Source of the DNA: Crambe crambe
Lineage: Eukaryota; Porifera; Demospongiae; Poecilosclerida; Crambeidae
Assembly: GCA_963924555.1 (NCBI GenBank)
Contig: OZ004596.1
Coordinates: forward strand, 5,404,139 to 5,468,138
DNA length: 64,000 nt
Direction: 5' to 3'
The translations under genes and the position numbers were made by a program. Positions 22,801 to 35,444 of the stretch are shown piece by piece. The notes beneath the pieces are model-generated. The model had not been told where the DNA came from. It did not search any database and saw only the letters and a list, made by a program, of their open reading frames with translations. Position 1 is the stretch's first letter. Each line of letters begins with the position of its first letter.

Positions 22801-25800
22801 GGATGAAAAAGCATTGTTTTGTTGGCATGCCTATATCACGTTTCCTTGAGGTATTTGCTATTAATAGAATGGCAGGGGTATGTATGCAGTCATGTTATAC
22901 CACTACTTGCTGTCACATGAAAACCGTATGAATGGCATTCAGTAACAGCAGTGTGTGCTGATGTAAAATCTTCTTTGGCTTTTCACAACACACTAGCTCA
23001 TAAAATGACAGATCCAGTCCCTGAAGCTTTCAATTGTGACCAACCAACCACAGTGTACATTCTTAGTTTCCAAGTCTCAAGAATGTTGTTAGTGCTGTCT
23101 CTGGACCTCATCAATTGGCTATTGCTCAACACTGTACAGGTGTAAGACTTATTAAATTATGCAGGAACTCACATTTGCCTTTAGCTCACCATCACAGTTG
23201 GATTGTGCTATTGACTTAATTGGATTACACAAAGAGGAACAGTTGTAGTATTGCTGGAGTGGTACAGAACATAATATGTTACTGGAGTAGAATTTATACG
23301 AGTAGATTTTTGCTGTGGTAGAAAAGTGTGTAATTACTGTATGGAGGTATCCCATCATCATTATAATGTCCTACTCCCTCCACTTATCTACTTCTTCCTC
23401 TCTTTTCCAGTATTATAGAAAGCCACTGATAGCCCGTACCTCCACCTCCCAACACATTATCTCAGAGAAGGACATCAACACCATATTCTGTCACGTGGAC
23501 GATCTCCACCAGCTCCACAAAACACTCCACGAGCAGTTGGAGCCCGTTCTGGCTAACTGGTCTGTCACTGCTTGTGTCGGTGACTTCTTTGTCAGGCTGG
23601 TGAGTTTTGAATTTTTGTATAGTCATCGCAATACCTGGTCAACCGTTGTGTGTAATATCATGTATGATTGAATAATCTGTCATTGGAAAGATTTTTTTAG
23701 TGGAAAAGTCACTAAAAGCAATGGCTATGCAAACAGATCCTATTGATTAAGATCACTCAGAGTCCCCCTAGATAAACATAAAATGTAATGAGATGAGGGG
23801 GAAAACTTAACTGCCCCTAGTTATTATTATGAATAATAAGTCTACTCCCTTATGGAAAACTATTAGTGATGTGATCGCATAACTGTAAATACTTCCTCTA
23901 TATAGTGTGTTATATTTATAACTACCCCCTCTCTCTCCCTCCCTCCCTCCCCTTCTCTCTACAGTGTCGTAATCTGCACCTGTACAAAGACTACGTGGAA
24001 ACATTCAAAAAGGCCGTTGAGTGTCTCAACAAGAATAAAAATGAAAACCCGTCCTTCAAGAGCTTTCTCGAGGTATTGTATTTACTGGGTGTAGAGACAT
24101 GTGTGTCACAGCTTGGCAATGCTAGAGACATTATCCAGAAAATGACCTCATGAAAGAATGCAATTATGCTTTAATCTTCATTCTGTTATGCTTATAATCA
24201 AAGAGTTAGCAGATATCCAAGATTGTATCGAAATGGAGACGTTACATACTGTTTTGTATTCACATTATATAGGATGTGCATTTGACAGTCACAAAGACCA
24301 ACAAAGACATACCCAAAGTCAGCGGTAAGTCTGACTAGAGGCGAAGTTAACTACCACTTACATGTGATAATGTTTTTTTTCCTCTCTTTCAAATGCAGAG
24401 TTGTTGAGAAGACCTATTGATAGATTGCAAAGCTATTCACTGGTTTTACATGTGAGTGCAAAGGTCACCTTGTAGAGTTTTCCCCATAGGACTAGAGTTG
24501 GGAGCCGTCAAGTAAATAACCATGAAGGTTGTTGCAACTAAGTCCATTGGAGGTCCACAAATACAAACTCTGAAATGAATACAGTGAAATTATTATAGTC
24601 GGGAGCCACCTCTCCATCATAGATATATAATTGCTGTATTAAGCCCCATTTGTCAGCTGTAAGGCAGCCACTCCTGAGGTTACTTTAGAATTTTACTTTT
24701 CCATTAAAGAATCATCATAAGTTAGTTATGCACTTTCTCTTTTCCTTAAAAAGGATTTGAGTCAACACACGCCCAAAGATCATGCTGATTACCGGATCTT
24801 GCGTGACTCGCTCCAGACCATGTCTGCCTTCATCACAAGCACCCATGACCCCCAGGCCTTTCGGGAGTTGAGTGGGGGCTACAACCGGGAAATGGTGAAG
24901 GAAGGTCTTGTGGTAGAGCTCTCTGAGGGTTTTAGGAAAGTCAGGAGACTCTTTCTCTTTCATGATGTCCTTGTATCTGCCAAACAGAAACCTACTAGGT
25001 GGGTTTAATTAGGATGGATGACTGATGTTGTTTCAATTGGGATTCTAAATATTGCCCACCTTTCCAAGTAAATTTATATCTGATGCTTATTTGTTGTTTA
25101 CTAGAACAAGCATGAAGTTTGAACCAAAATGGTACCTACCTCTTAATGAAGTTCAGTTCAAATGTCCAGAAGATGGTAAGTGTACATGTGTTTATGTGGG
25201 TGAAGATACTTTACCATATGATAACCTATCTGTGTGTGACACTTTACCATGTTTGTAGACTTGTCCCAGTGGTGATACTTTCCCATGTTTTCTAATAATT
25301 TGCAGTCCATAAGAGACCTGTACCAGTTACCAGTGAGATGGAGTTGAGTGTAATGAAGAATAAGATAGCAGAGTTGAAGGCCCAAGTGAACCACCATAGT
25401 CGCAACAGAGAGAGATCATCATCCACCTCTGGAGATGGATTCAACATTGTAAGTTCCTGAGCTCTGTGTGCGTGTGTGATGATCATTTTATCCAATCATT
25501 CATCATACCACTTGCACCACTTTGCAGAGACGTAACATCTTCATGATCAAGTATGGGAGCAGTAAGACGTCGGAAAAATTGAAAAAGAAGCTTCAGGAAC
25601 AGAAGGTGTCGTACTGGGTGGCCTCTCCAAGTCTGCCACTCAGGCTGTATGGGAGCAATGGAAAGGTGAGAGCTGGACCCCACCCTCTATATGCAGCTGT
25701 ATATCTCTAATAAGAGCCCTTTCAAATAGAAAGCTCTTAGAGCCATTCTTGAAAAAGGAAGCATCTTTCTAGACCTCCCTAGTATTTGTGCTTATATAAA

Positions 25801-28800
25801 TGGTGCCTTTTTTTTTTGTAGCAATACATGTTTCTACTGCACAATGAAGAGGAGAGAGAGAACTGGGTCTCTGCCATTAAGAAACTCATCCCTAAAGGTA
25901 TTAAATCATCGATCATCACGCACCATTCATTCACATGTTGGTCATAATTATTATGATCTCTTTCTTGTGTATCAGCCATATGCAGTGTAGCCCTCACATC
26001 CTTTGAACTCCAAGACCTCTTAAGCCGACAGACCATCAATGATGTGAGTCTACAAATTATAGTATTTTTAGCTGGTTCTACACCTAATTGGATCAATTTG
26101 GGAGCCCATTCCACACACCATTTGTGGTGGTATAGGGTACAGATTAGAGCATTAGTGTCAATGAACTTTCTTTTCACTGCCTTATTTTCACCTGTGCTGA
26201 ATTTTGACCTTGCAGCTTCAAAAGGTTGAAGAAATGATCGTCCCACCTTCTGGTAAGTATTGTATACTGTTAGTGTATGCAGACCTACAATATTATCCTG
26301 TTTCCAGATGATGACTATTTGAGTGGAATCTTGAGAGTTAGGGTCATATCAGCCTCTGATCTCAAGGCTAAAAGTAGTAAGTCCACATTGCCCCCAAACT
26401 GAGGCCACTGGACCACCTTTTCCCATACAATCAGTATTGACTATTGATTCTTATTTCAGTTGGTCTCTACTGCTGTTTGGAACTGGACGAGTATGGGAAA
26501 ATTGAGCGCAAGGCTCGAACACTTCCAGCCAACATGGACAATGCTACTCTAGTCACCACTTGGGATCAGGTGAGCTTGATTCACTCAACAGCTTGTCAAC
26601 CGCCAACTGCTATGAATGGAATGCTATTGAATGCTTGTGTAGGAGGAGTAGATACACGTTGGAGTTGCCACAAGAATGCATGTAACACACCTGGGCACAA
26701 TAAGGTTATACCCTTGACTTATCAAACTTAACGGTGAACTCTGCCCTTGGCTTGTCAAGTGTACAGAGCTCCAATAACAGGAACAATAATGCTATGCCCT
26801 CAAGAGTTACAAAACTCCCCCAAGGTACATATGGAGTTTTGTGGTACACAGAATATTGCAGCCCTGAGTTCAGGTAGTCGGTGTACACATTTCCATTAGG
26901 GGCATCTGTCTTAGTAACAGAAAAGATGCACACTTCAAAAAAAACAAAAACAAAAACAAGCCATGCAGTACATACTCTAACATGACAGTGCCAAGGCTAC
27001 TGAATAAACTGAAAGAGATCATAACTGGAGCTGATAGTCTCGTTTTCATTGTAAAGAATTCCCAACTCAACACTACACTAATATTAAGCAGTGTTACTGT
27101 ATTGAGATGAAGTGATAGTTACTGATGTACGTATATCTCGACTGTTTCCACTGGGGTGTTCCCGAAGCTGGTGTAACCACTTCCACATATCCGCACCTCT
27201 ATGTTATCACTGGAGGACGTCCGGGCCAGTATCTTAGAGAACCATGGTGGTCCATGCAGTACACAGCAAGTGCTTGTATCACTACATCCTTCTCCGTCCC
27301 ACAGCGGGTCATCAGTGTAAAACACATTCTCATACAACACACTACAATTCCTAGATGAAGTTGGAGGCACTTTCTTGTTAGCACCAGTTTCACAAAAGTA
27401 GTCCATTCCGACCCATGGAGGTATCTTTGCTATGCGGTACTTGTTACGGGAGTGTTGCCTGGTACAGGGGCACACCGTGTCCCTTCCCTTGTATCCCTCA
27501 TGTAGAGCTCCAGCAAATGTCCAAATGTGTTCCCTGTTGTCTTCCTCTCCATGGGAAATGGTTACTCCATCCACAAAGGGTTCGTCAATAGAGCTCTCCA
27601 TGATGTTGTGATAGTACCCCCAGAAAGCCATTGTGTTACAAAACTGGTAGCCTATCACACGTCCACAGACATGAGTGTAGTTCATGCCTCCTGTCCAAAA
27701 AACAGCCGAGCTGCACCCAGCTCCGTTCTCACCCTCTTCATTGGTACGTCCACACGTCCTCTTTGGGGAGGAGATCTCTCTCCAGTTATTGGGGCATTTA
27801 TGGGTGTGGTTTCTCATGTCCAGATTGGCTATTTGCATCCATGCACCCCTCACGCCTCCACATTCTCTTTCCATGTCGCAGAAAAATGACTTGGGAGGAT
27901 GATGCTTGTTAGGAACCTGAATCCAATACTCACCAGAGGAATAACCCTTTTCATAGAGTTCTTGACATGAAGAAGCAGGATTTTCATGGTGCTCTCCAAT
28001 CCCGTAATCTATGCTATGAGAAGTGGCTCCTTGATATTGACAACTACTACTGCTGCTTGCACTACACGTATCTGAGTCAGTTCTACTGCCACAAGTCACT
28101 GCTTTATGCTCCTCTGGGTTCTCACCACAAACTGTACCATCTTCTGTTTCTCTGAGGACTTTATTTTGGGCTCCTCCAGAGTTCTCTGTAGTGGTGAAGA
28201 GCCACTGTTTACACACTACAGTTATGATGATGATCCAGCTTATCCAGAATAGTGTCCAGCAGACATTCACTTTGAACATCTCACACAAATCATGTAGTCA
28301 AAAACCTAGAGCTAAGTTAGTTTAGTAGCACTGGTGTTGTGGAAGACTGCAGCAGACTGGATGTTTTTGTCAGTTCTTATTACTTTTCCTGTTTGTTAGC
28401 CACTCGTGATATCGTGAATATCATTTAAGCTGCCATTGACTGACACTAATTAGTACTCCTATTCAGGGAGGCATTCTAGGAAGTACAAGCAGTTTACACA
28501 GGAAACTATTGGATGTAGTTATCATCACTACTTTTGACATGGAATGTAACTTGCATTCTTTCTGTAGTGTTACACGTACACAATTATAAGTCCCAAATTC
28601 TTTCTGTGGTAGGAGACCCTTTACCGGACTACTAACTCTTGGTATAAGTTGACCCTTTACCAGATCTTATGACCTTGCTCCCACATCAAGGTCTTTCATG
28701 TACAGAGCACCCAATAACCCTGTCTCAATGCTTCACTTTACCTTGATCACCTCTGTTAACCCTGTCTCTATGCTTGACTTTACCTTGATAATCCTGTCTC

Positions 28801-30643
28801 AATCCTTAACTTTACGTACCTTGATCACCTCTGTTACTATAGGACTTTGAACTGGAGCTGGTGGGCTCACACACCATGAAGGTGCAAGTCTGCTCCAAGT
28901 CTTTGCTCAAGGAAGAAACATATGCACATGGCAAAGTTAGGGTAAGGACTCTCTAGTATATACATTGGTTAATAAAATCCCATCTCCCTGGAGCCTCCAA
29001 TAAGGGACATTCAGACCTCTCAACAAAGGACAATACCTTTATACACTCTATATAAAATACCTCCAAAAAGAAAACAACCTCTCTACAAAGGATAAAAGGC
29101 TGGGCACCAAATGTGCCCGAGGTTCCATTGTATTAACTTCTAGTCCATATTCAGAGAGTAAGAGACACGGGAGGACTTATATCATAACATAATTAATTTA
29201 TGGATGTAGTTACCCATCAAGGAGCTACGACAGAACAAGAGGCATAAGTTGGAGATCAACCTGACTCCTCAGGGAATTGTCACGCTGGTCATCGAGTATT
29301 TCACTAACATGGCTTCTGTGAGCAGGAAACCCACCTTACTCAGCTCTGGGGTCTTTGGTGTTCCCATCGAAGTGGTCGCAAAGTGAGTGCATTTGTAACT
29401 TTATGATGGGCAGGGGTAGAATGGGATATCCTTCTCTGTGTAACTTTGAGAAGTATAACAATAGGTTCTAGTGACTGTTTTTTTTTTGTTTTTTTTTTGT
29501 AGACGAGAAAGGCATGATATCCCTCTGATAGTCCAGACATGTGTGGATGAAGTGGAGAGGAGGGGTTTGACTGAAGTGGGCGTGTATCGTGTGGCGGGAG
29601 TTCTAAGAGACGTGCAAGAGTTGAGACAATCTTTTGACACAGGTGAAGCTGAAGTGGGACACTGGAATCTTGTACAATAATGACCATTATTTTTCTTTTC
29701 TTCTAGACTATCTCAGAGCTCAAATGATAGCTTTTGAGACTGATATCCATGCAGTGGCTGGCCTACTCAAGCGATACTTCCGAGAGTTACCTGATCCCCT
29801 CTTCACTGGCGAGCTCTACATTAGCTTTGTCCATGCTCTAGGTAACATAAACAGAACTGCCATTAATAGGAGGTTATATTGATGTGCTCTAATTAGAAAT
29901 CATGTGATGTGCTCTAATTAGAATTGTGATCAGTTGCAACTACATTATGCAGGTCTGTCTGATCCAGAGGCCAGAGATCAATGTCTTCTCTCACTCCTAC
30001 ACTCCTTACCTCCTGTTAACTTCAAGACAGCAGTCTACCTCTTCAAACATTTGAGAAAGTATGGCCAGTGCTGTGTATTAATATTATGTGAAAATGACTC
30101 ATTTAATTTTCCTGTAGTGTTGCTGCCAACTCCTCCGAGAACAAAATGACCCATACCAACCTGGCCACCATCTTTGGGCCAAACTTGCTGAGGCCAGGTG
30201 GTACAGGCACTGAGATGAATGCAGCAGCCATGGATGTGGTTACTCCAGTCAGTGTGGTCCTCTACTACCTCAACTGTCCAGAGGAGTACTTTGATGAGAG
30301 TCCCAGAATGTCCCCTGATTCCAGTGCAGCTGGAACTTTCAGCGATGGTGGAGGAGGAACTGGAGAAAAAAGACGAGGAACAGGAGGATCAGGAGGGAAT
30401 GTGGTTGAAAACTTCCTTCGTCGAGAAAATAACTCTGCTTCTTCACCGTCTCCCAAGGACAAGAAAGCCGATGATGAACTTGCTCTCAGTTCTGGGTCCG
30501 GAAAGCTTTTCAGGAGAAGTCGGAGAAATGCTTCCAGCAAGGCAACCTCTGGTAGCTCTCTTAGAGGGGTTCCTTCTTCTGCAAAGAACTTATCCGATAG
30601 CGCTCTGACTGGCGTAGTAACTGCACGTGAATCCATCATTTGA
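16804..30643 (+). CDS. BCR: BCR-type RhoGEF/RhoGAP protein
   Basis: Twenty-one exons give 1,618 residues: 16804-18972, 22378-22527, 23411-23599, 23965-24072, 24273-24324, 24399-24451, 24754-24998, 25105-25175, 25306-25448, 25528-25665, 25822-25897, 25976-26043, 26216-26252, 26308-26376, 26460-26569, 28843-28941, 29210-29382, 29503-29642, 29707-29841, 29953-30058, 30118-30643. Domains: an N-terminal coiled-coil like the BCR oligomerisation domain (MEALLQDWNAEFGPE...VKKLKGELDQH); a ~600-aa Ser-rich linker; DH (about 750-940; LLRRPIDRLQSYSLVLHDL); PH (about 950-1125); C2 (about 1165-1290; GILRVRVISASDLKAKS); RhoGAP (about 1317-1500) with the Arg finger in VGVYRVAG and NLATIFGPNLLRP. It switches Rho-family GTPases on and off at membranes. 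The linker is one 2.2-kb exon. The start is the first ATG of the frame. The tail is Ser-rich. Confidence 0.92.
20067..20090. repeat. GTGA tetranucleotide run
   Basis: Repeated gtga units with one gtaa variant, in BCR intron 1. Confidence 0.8.
20664..20705. repeat. Perfect 21-base tandem duplication
   Basis: The unit aggatgaggctagaaggctt (plus one t) occurs twice in direct succession with no mismatch, inside BCR intron 1. This implies a recent duplication. Confidence 0.9.
27119..28288 (-). CDS. Type II membrane protein with fibrinogen-like domain, nested in BCR intron
   Basis: A single-exon gene of 389 residues on the strand opposite to BCR, wholly inside BCR intron 15 (26570-28842). A short cytoplasmic tail (MCEMFKVNVC) is followed by one hydrophobic segment (WTLFWISWIIIITVVC) and a Ser/Cys-rich stalk. 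Then comes a module beginning SCQELYEKGYSSGEYWIQVP and FFCDMERECGGVRGAWMQIA, which is the start of a fibrinogen-related domain. The rest departs from canonical fibrinogen C-termini but keeps many Cys and ends WFSKILARTSSSDNIEVRIC. Extracellular proteins of this layout are, to my knowledge, numerous in sponges. The ligand is unknown. N-glycosylation sites (NHT, NYT, NCS) are present. Confidence 0.8.
   Translation of the reverse strand: MCEMFKVNVCWTLFWISWIIIITVVCKQWLFTTTENSGGAQNKVLRETEDGTVCGENPEEHKAVTCGSRTDSDTCSASSSSSCQYQGATSHSIDYGIGEHHENPASSCQELYEKGYSSGEYWIQVPNKHHPPKSFFCDMERECGGVRGAWMQIANLDMRNHTHKCPNNWREISSPKRTCGRTNEEGENGAGCSSAVFWTGGMNYTHVCGRVIGYQFCNTMAFWGYYHNIMESSIDEPFVDGVTISHGEEDNREHIWTFAGALHEGYKGRDTVCPCTRQHSRNKYRIAKIPPWVGMDYFCETGANKKVPPTSSRNCSVLYENVFYTDDPLWDGEGCSDTSTCCVLHGPPWFSKILARTSSSDNIEVRICGSGYTSFGNTPVETVEIYVHQ
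28713..28836. repeat. Minisatellite of about 40-base units
   Basis: Roughly three diverged copies of a unit containing aaccctgtctcaatgctt and actttaccttgatcacctct. It lies directly before the splice acceptor of BCR exon 16, so it overlaps the likely branch-point region. Confidence 0.75.
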
Positions 30644-31065
30644 CTTCTTTGAAAATTATTATTGTACAAGCACCTTGTATCTGGTTTAGAGCACTTCATT
30701 CAAATATTCAGATGTAATTTGATAGCATGTAATCAAAAAAGGACATACAGATTTGTTGTTGCCATTTTATTTAACAGTACTACGTTCTTATTTCTCTACT
30801 GTGTTGGAAGGACTTGTTTTTTTGTGTAAATACACACACCACAATCAGTTTGCTCTGCATTATTCATTGAGTTTTGTTCCTAACACTTTGGCTCCCTGCA
30901 GGTACAGTAATAATATTGCTAAAATTCAACCTTTTTGTGCTTCATACAGTCGTTGTCAATGATTTTTTGTGTGACTTGAATAATACAATAATGTTGCTAA
31001 ACAGAATTTTTGAATACATAGTACAAATGCCTTCTATGTACTTGGCTAAGCAGAGTACTTTGCAA
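30644..31065. other. Intergenic, BCR and ADH 3' flanks
   Basis: AT-rich sequence between convergent stops. I recognise no conserved frame. Confidence 0.4.
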
Positions 31066-33079
31066 TTATTGTTTTTGTTCAGGTGAGTGCTCTTCCATGA
31101 TGAGCACAGCTCTTCCATTTACTAAGCCTTGATCCAAATCATTGAGTGCCTGTGTTGCTTCTTTCAACCTATACTCTTTCATAAATGGAGGACTTATATC
31201 ATTCTCTGCCACCACTTTCACCAGTTCTTCAAGCTCATAAAGTGAACCAGTAAAGTGCCCTGTGTGAATAGAGGAACTAAGGGCAGCTAGAGGAAGTTGA
31301 AGTTCACCTATTCCTCCATAAAGACCAACCATAACATGAATGCCACTCCTAGCCAGCAATTTAACATTAAGAGCAAAAGTTTCAGTGGAGTTCACAAAGT
31401 CTAGAACAATATCAGGGTGGAATTGAAATTTCTCCTCAAATCTCTGCACTTGCTGATCCACTGTGTCTGCTGGACACATGTGAAAACTGTAATGAATGAA
31501 CTCAGAAACCTTTGACAGTATCACCTCTCTTCTGTCCATGCCCACCACTTTGACCCCATCACGCCCCAGACAAAAGGGGAGGAGATTCAGAGCCCACTGA
31601 CCCAGCCCCCCCAATCCACACACAGCCACAATGACGTCCCTCTTCCACTTGCACACTCTGTTGGCAACCTGCACGCACTTCCTGAGGGCAGAAAATGAAG
31701 TGAGGGCACCACAGGGCAAGAGGGCTCCCAAAGAGAATGAAATGCTCTCAGGAAGCTTCAAAACGTAACGCCAGTGCAAAACTTGCACAAACTCAGCATA
31801 ACCACCATCCAAATGGAAACCAACATCCTGAGTCAGCACAGGACAAAAGTTTGCATCCCCCTCCAAACAAACTGGGCAATTGTTGCAACCAGTCCATGGG
31901 TACACAATCACTCTGTCCCCAACTGATAAACAGCATGTTTCAGAAGCCTTTTCTCCCATGGTGTGAACCAATCCTGCTATCTCGTGTCCTGGAATGATGG
32001 GAGGTGTGCCCAACTCTGGATGGTCAATAAACTCGAAAATGTCACTGTCATTTTTACCAATCTGTGTCAATAGAAAGAAGAAAATGCATTATATCAACTG
32101 AGCTATTGTCCTGGGATTTCACTTTTCACTCTTTTTTACCCCATGAAATTTCCTGTTATGTACATCATGATTCTGGAAAACTTATGCAGGCTAATATTTA
32201 GTCCAATTATACATGTAATTATACCGAAACTTTAAAAAGATCTGGTTACCAGAACGATAGCCTGCCACTAATATTTTGGGGGTAAACTTCAAACAAAGGA
32301 CTCTCCTCTCCTCTGAACAATAAATAGGATGGACATAGCTATTAGAGACTACAAAAAGTGAGTGACAACTATTTTCTTTCTCTCCCTTAAATTAACAAAA
32401 GACCAAGTATACACCAGTTAACCATCAATGGCAGGATACTTGGGAAGTTGCACCAACTGTCAAAATTTTGAAATGAACATTTCCCTCAATGCAGCTTACC
32501 TTGTAGTGGAGAATGCTTTTTTCCCTTCCCTATTATGCTATGCTCCAATGCCAGAACCTCTGCCCTATTATGCTCAACAATAATGCCTATTATGCTTTTA
32601 GCTAATATTGATGTTTATTGTAGCATAATTGCAGCCTCTTTTAATCATCCATCATTTATCGGCAGCAAGTTAGCTTGCTTGAACATTTAGTAAGAAAACA
32701 GCAGCAGAAGACGGTTGTAATGATAGAATTTTTTGTTACCATGATGGCTACTCTAATTCAGCAGTTTAGCTATACAAAAAGGTACTCCATATCTGCAAAC
32801 CCCTGGAAGTAAATATGCCAGGTTTAACCCATTATGCCCAAAACTATGCCAGCATAATTTGCATGTCCCTACCTTGTAGTGCCCACGCCAAATATAGAGA
32901 TCGGAGTGACAGACCCCTGCAGCCTGGACCCTTACCAGGACACCCTCTGGAGGCAGTCCATCTATTGCATCTTGCAGGCTACGAGTTTGTAACTGAAGTT
33001 CTTCATCCGGTTTCCCTTTCAGGCTTACGATCACTTCAGCTTTGTACGTGGTCGATATAACTTTTATGCTCATCGCCAA
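31066..33079 (-). CDS. Zinc-dependent alcohol dehydrogenase-like protein, copy A
   Basis: Two exons (31066-32061, 32873-33079) give 400 residues of the medium-chain dehydrogenase/reductase superfamily. It should oxidise or reduce alcohol/aldehyde substrates with NAD(P). Catalytic zinc ligands are visible in AAGVCHSDLYIW, PGHEIAGLV and LLPCGALT. The structural zinc loop CNNCPVCLEGDANFC has all four Cys. The Rossmann motif is VCGLGGLGQWAL. The intron after GHYK is shared with copies B and C, so the three arose by tandem duplication. Compared with copy C the C-terminus is extended (EEHSPEQKQ). The substrate cannot be predicted. Confidence 0.88.
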
Positions 33080-33196
33080 GTGTAGTTTGGTATTATGGTC
33101 GGCTATGCTTAAAAAAATAAAAAAAACCGACTAGAGTACGCATGCGCATTTCATTATGTGAGTGAAAACTGGTACTTGACTGAATCTCTATTGGAT

Positions 33197-33532
33197 AAGG
33201 CCAAACCAATTAAATTTCCTGTTTCTCATCAGCTCCCTCATTGATTTTTGCCAAAATTGAAAAACACAAACAAAAATTTTTCTCAATCTAATCATAGATT
33301 GTGAGTAATTTGTGACAGCTGCTTAATTAAGTTAGGCAACAAAAAAGTGCTCTTTTTAAGAGCTTTATGTAGACTAAGTTAGCTAGGCTGGCTAGCTATC
33401 AAAATAATCTAGCTACATAACTCTGTGCAGCTGGAAAGTCCTCATGTTTTTGTTTTTGTTTTCGCATGCAGCATTGGATTTTTCATATTTTTTGTGATGA
33501 GAAACAGGAAATTTAATTGGTTTGGCCTAAGG
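33197..33532. repeat. Long inverted repeat (arms of about 34 bases)
   Basis: The left arm 33197-33231 contains ggccaaaccaattaaatttc and the right arm 33497-33531 is its near-perfect complement (gaaatttaattggtttggcc). The ~265-base loop does not encode anything I recognise. The right arm touches the LINE fragment that starts at about 33517. It could be a foldback MITE or an inversion scar. Confidence 0.75.
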
Positions 33533-34278
33533 TTGAATCTTTCCAAGCTGAGATCGGCCGTCGAATCTTGAAACTGCCCCGACATCACTCTGGCAGGGCT
33601 ACTAGACTCGCTCTGGAGTGGCCCTCAATGACAGCACGCATACTACAGCGGAAACTCCTCTTCATCCAACGTGCATCCACAAATGAAGAGTCCCTCGGTC
33701 ATCTATTTCTCACTCATCTCATGGGAGACACACCCAGTGAAATTCCACTTCAGATCGTAGAGGGGTCCCAGTTTCTTGAATCTCGTCTGGGTTTGGATGG
33801 TTTGGTGAAGAAGACCCTAGGGATGATGTGTTCTACAGCTGAGCTGAAGAGTGAAGTGACTAATAGAGACATGGAACTGCTACTATCATCCTGTCAAGAG
33901 CACACGAGTACCAGAATAGCAGCTGCGGTTGCTAAGGAGTCTAGCTGGATAAAACTCTGAGACGCAGCCCTGGATAGAGGCACAGCCAGCACCACTGCCT
34001 TATAGAACCTGTATAGGGAGCTGACCAGGCCTTCATATGGTTCCAGCCCTTGCCCTCGATGTGATGTGTCAGATTTGGAGGGCAATTCGTACTTTGAACA
34101 CTATATCACAACTCACTCCTCCCTCATGAATGTGGACAGGATCCTCTCTGCTCTGTCATCATCAGAACCTGACTTATCACTTGTTATAAATCATTTTTAT
34201 GTTACACCTGAGTAGCCCCGTTTATTTTGCATATGCCCTTTGGGCTTTACATTGCTTGATTGATTGATTGATTGATTG
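33517..34278 (+). mobile_element. 3' end of a non-LTR retrotransposon (LINE), degraded
   Basis: The plus-strand frame reads FQAEIGRRILKLPRHHSGRA, EWPSMTARILQRKLLFIQRA and, further on, a CPRCDVSDLEGNSYFEHYIT zinc-knuckle-like segment. These resemble the C-terminal region of LINE ORF2 proteins downstream of reverse transcriptase. Two in-frame stops (after SSWIKL at 33960 and again about 40 bases later) break it. It ends in a (TTGA)n tract at about 34255-34278, typical of a LINE 3' tail. This is a 5'-truncated dead copy inside the ADH cluster. Confidence 0.7.
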
Positions 34279-34742
34279 TACATGGCAAGTTTATGGGACC
34301 TTTCTTTTTTTTCTTTTTTTTTTCTTTTTTTTCTTTTTTTTTCCGTTTGTTCCTTTTTTTGGTGCTTTTGTTTATCTTTTCATGATCAGAATTCAGGTGC
34401 TCAAAAAATATATATTTATAATTGTGCATGTGTATCCTCAATCCATGACGAGCACAGCTCTTCCATTCACTAAACCTTTCTCCAAGTACTTGAGTGCCTG
34501 TGTTGCTTCATTCAACTTATATTCCTTAATAGGAGGTGGACTCATTTTGGACTTCACAATCACCTTCACCAATTCTTCAAGGTCACCAAATGAACCTACA
34601 AAGTTCCCTGTGTGCATTGAAGCACTTAGAGTAGCTTTAGAGTAAAAAGTGAGTGACAACTATTTTCTTCCTCTCTCTTAAAATAACAAAAGACCAAGTA
34701 TACACCAGTCAACCATCAATGGCAGGATACTTGGGAAGTTGC

Positions 34743-34930
34743 ACAGTGTTCACCAGAAATATGAACTTAACTCGAGACATGTGACAAGTTCAGTGCAGCT
34801 GAGAACAGTGCAAGCTAACTATACATCAAAAGCTCTTTGTGTTGAAGCCACCAGACTGTGGAATTCAGTCCGGACTTGGCATTCAAACACAGGCTGAGGC
34901 CCTACCTCGCCATATTGTACTACTTACATC
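34743..34930 (+). mobile_element. Fragment of a second non-LTR retrotransposon
   Basis: Copy B's intron has about 185 extra bases compared with the aligned copy A intron (break after gggaagttgcac). Within them the plus strand reads KALCVEATRLWNSVRTW. The RLWNS motif is frequent in the C-terminal tail of LINE ORF2 proteins. There is no tail repeat, so this is a weaker call than the neighbouring LINE piece. Confidence 0.45.
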
Positions 34931-35444
34931 ATCCTACTAAGCTATTACCAAATGTCAACAAAAATTCTAAACTTTGAATTCCCTCCATGCAGCTTACCTT
35001 GTAGTAGAGAATGCAAATTATGCTTTTTTTCCCTTCCCTATTATGCTATGCTCCAATGCCAGAACCTCTGCCCTATTATGCTCAACAATAATGCCCATTA
35101 TGCTTTTAAAATTGATGTTTATTGTAACATAATTGCAGCCTCTTTTAATCATCCATCATTTATCGGCAGCAAGTTAGCTTGCTTGAATATTTAGTAAAGA
35201 AAACAGCAGCAGAAGACGGTTGTAATGATAGAAATGCTTCTCTTTTTTTTTTGTTACCATGTGGCTACTCTAATTCAGCAGTTTCTGTAAACCCCTGGAA
35301 GTAAAAATCCCCCTATTATGCCAGGCATTATTAAGGTTTAACCCATTATGCCCAAAACTATGCCAGCATAATTTGCATGTCCCTACCTTGTAGTGCCCAC
35401 GCCATATATAGAGATCGGAGCGACAGACCCCTGCAGCCTGGACC

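Noticed and set aside
26706-26933. 75-codon minus-strand frame with a hydrophobic stretch in the BCR intron
   Set aside because: No recognisable domain; it lies downstream of the nested gene's stop and could be its 3' UTR.
34438-34659. Separate small ADH-like gene of 73 codons
   Set aside because: It is the tail of exon 2 of the broken copy B fused to former intron sequence. Its ATG lies in the rearranged junction.
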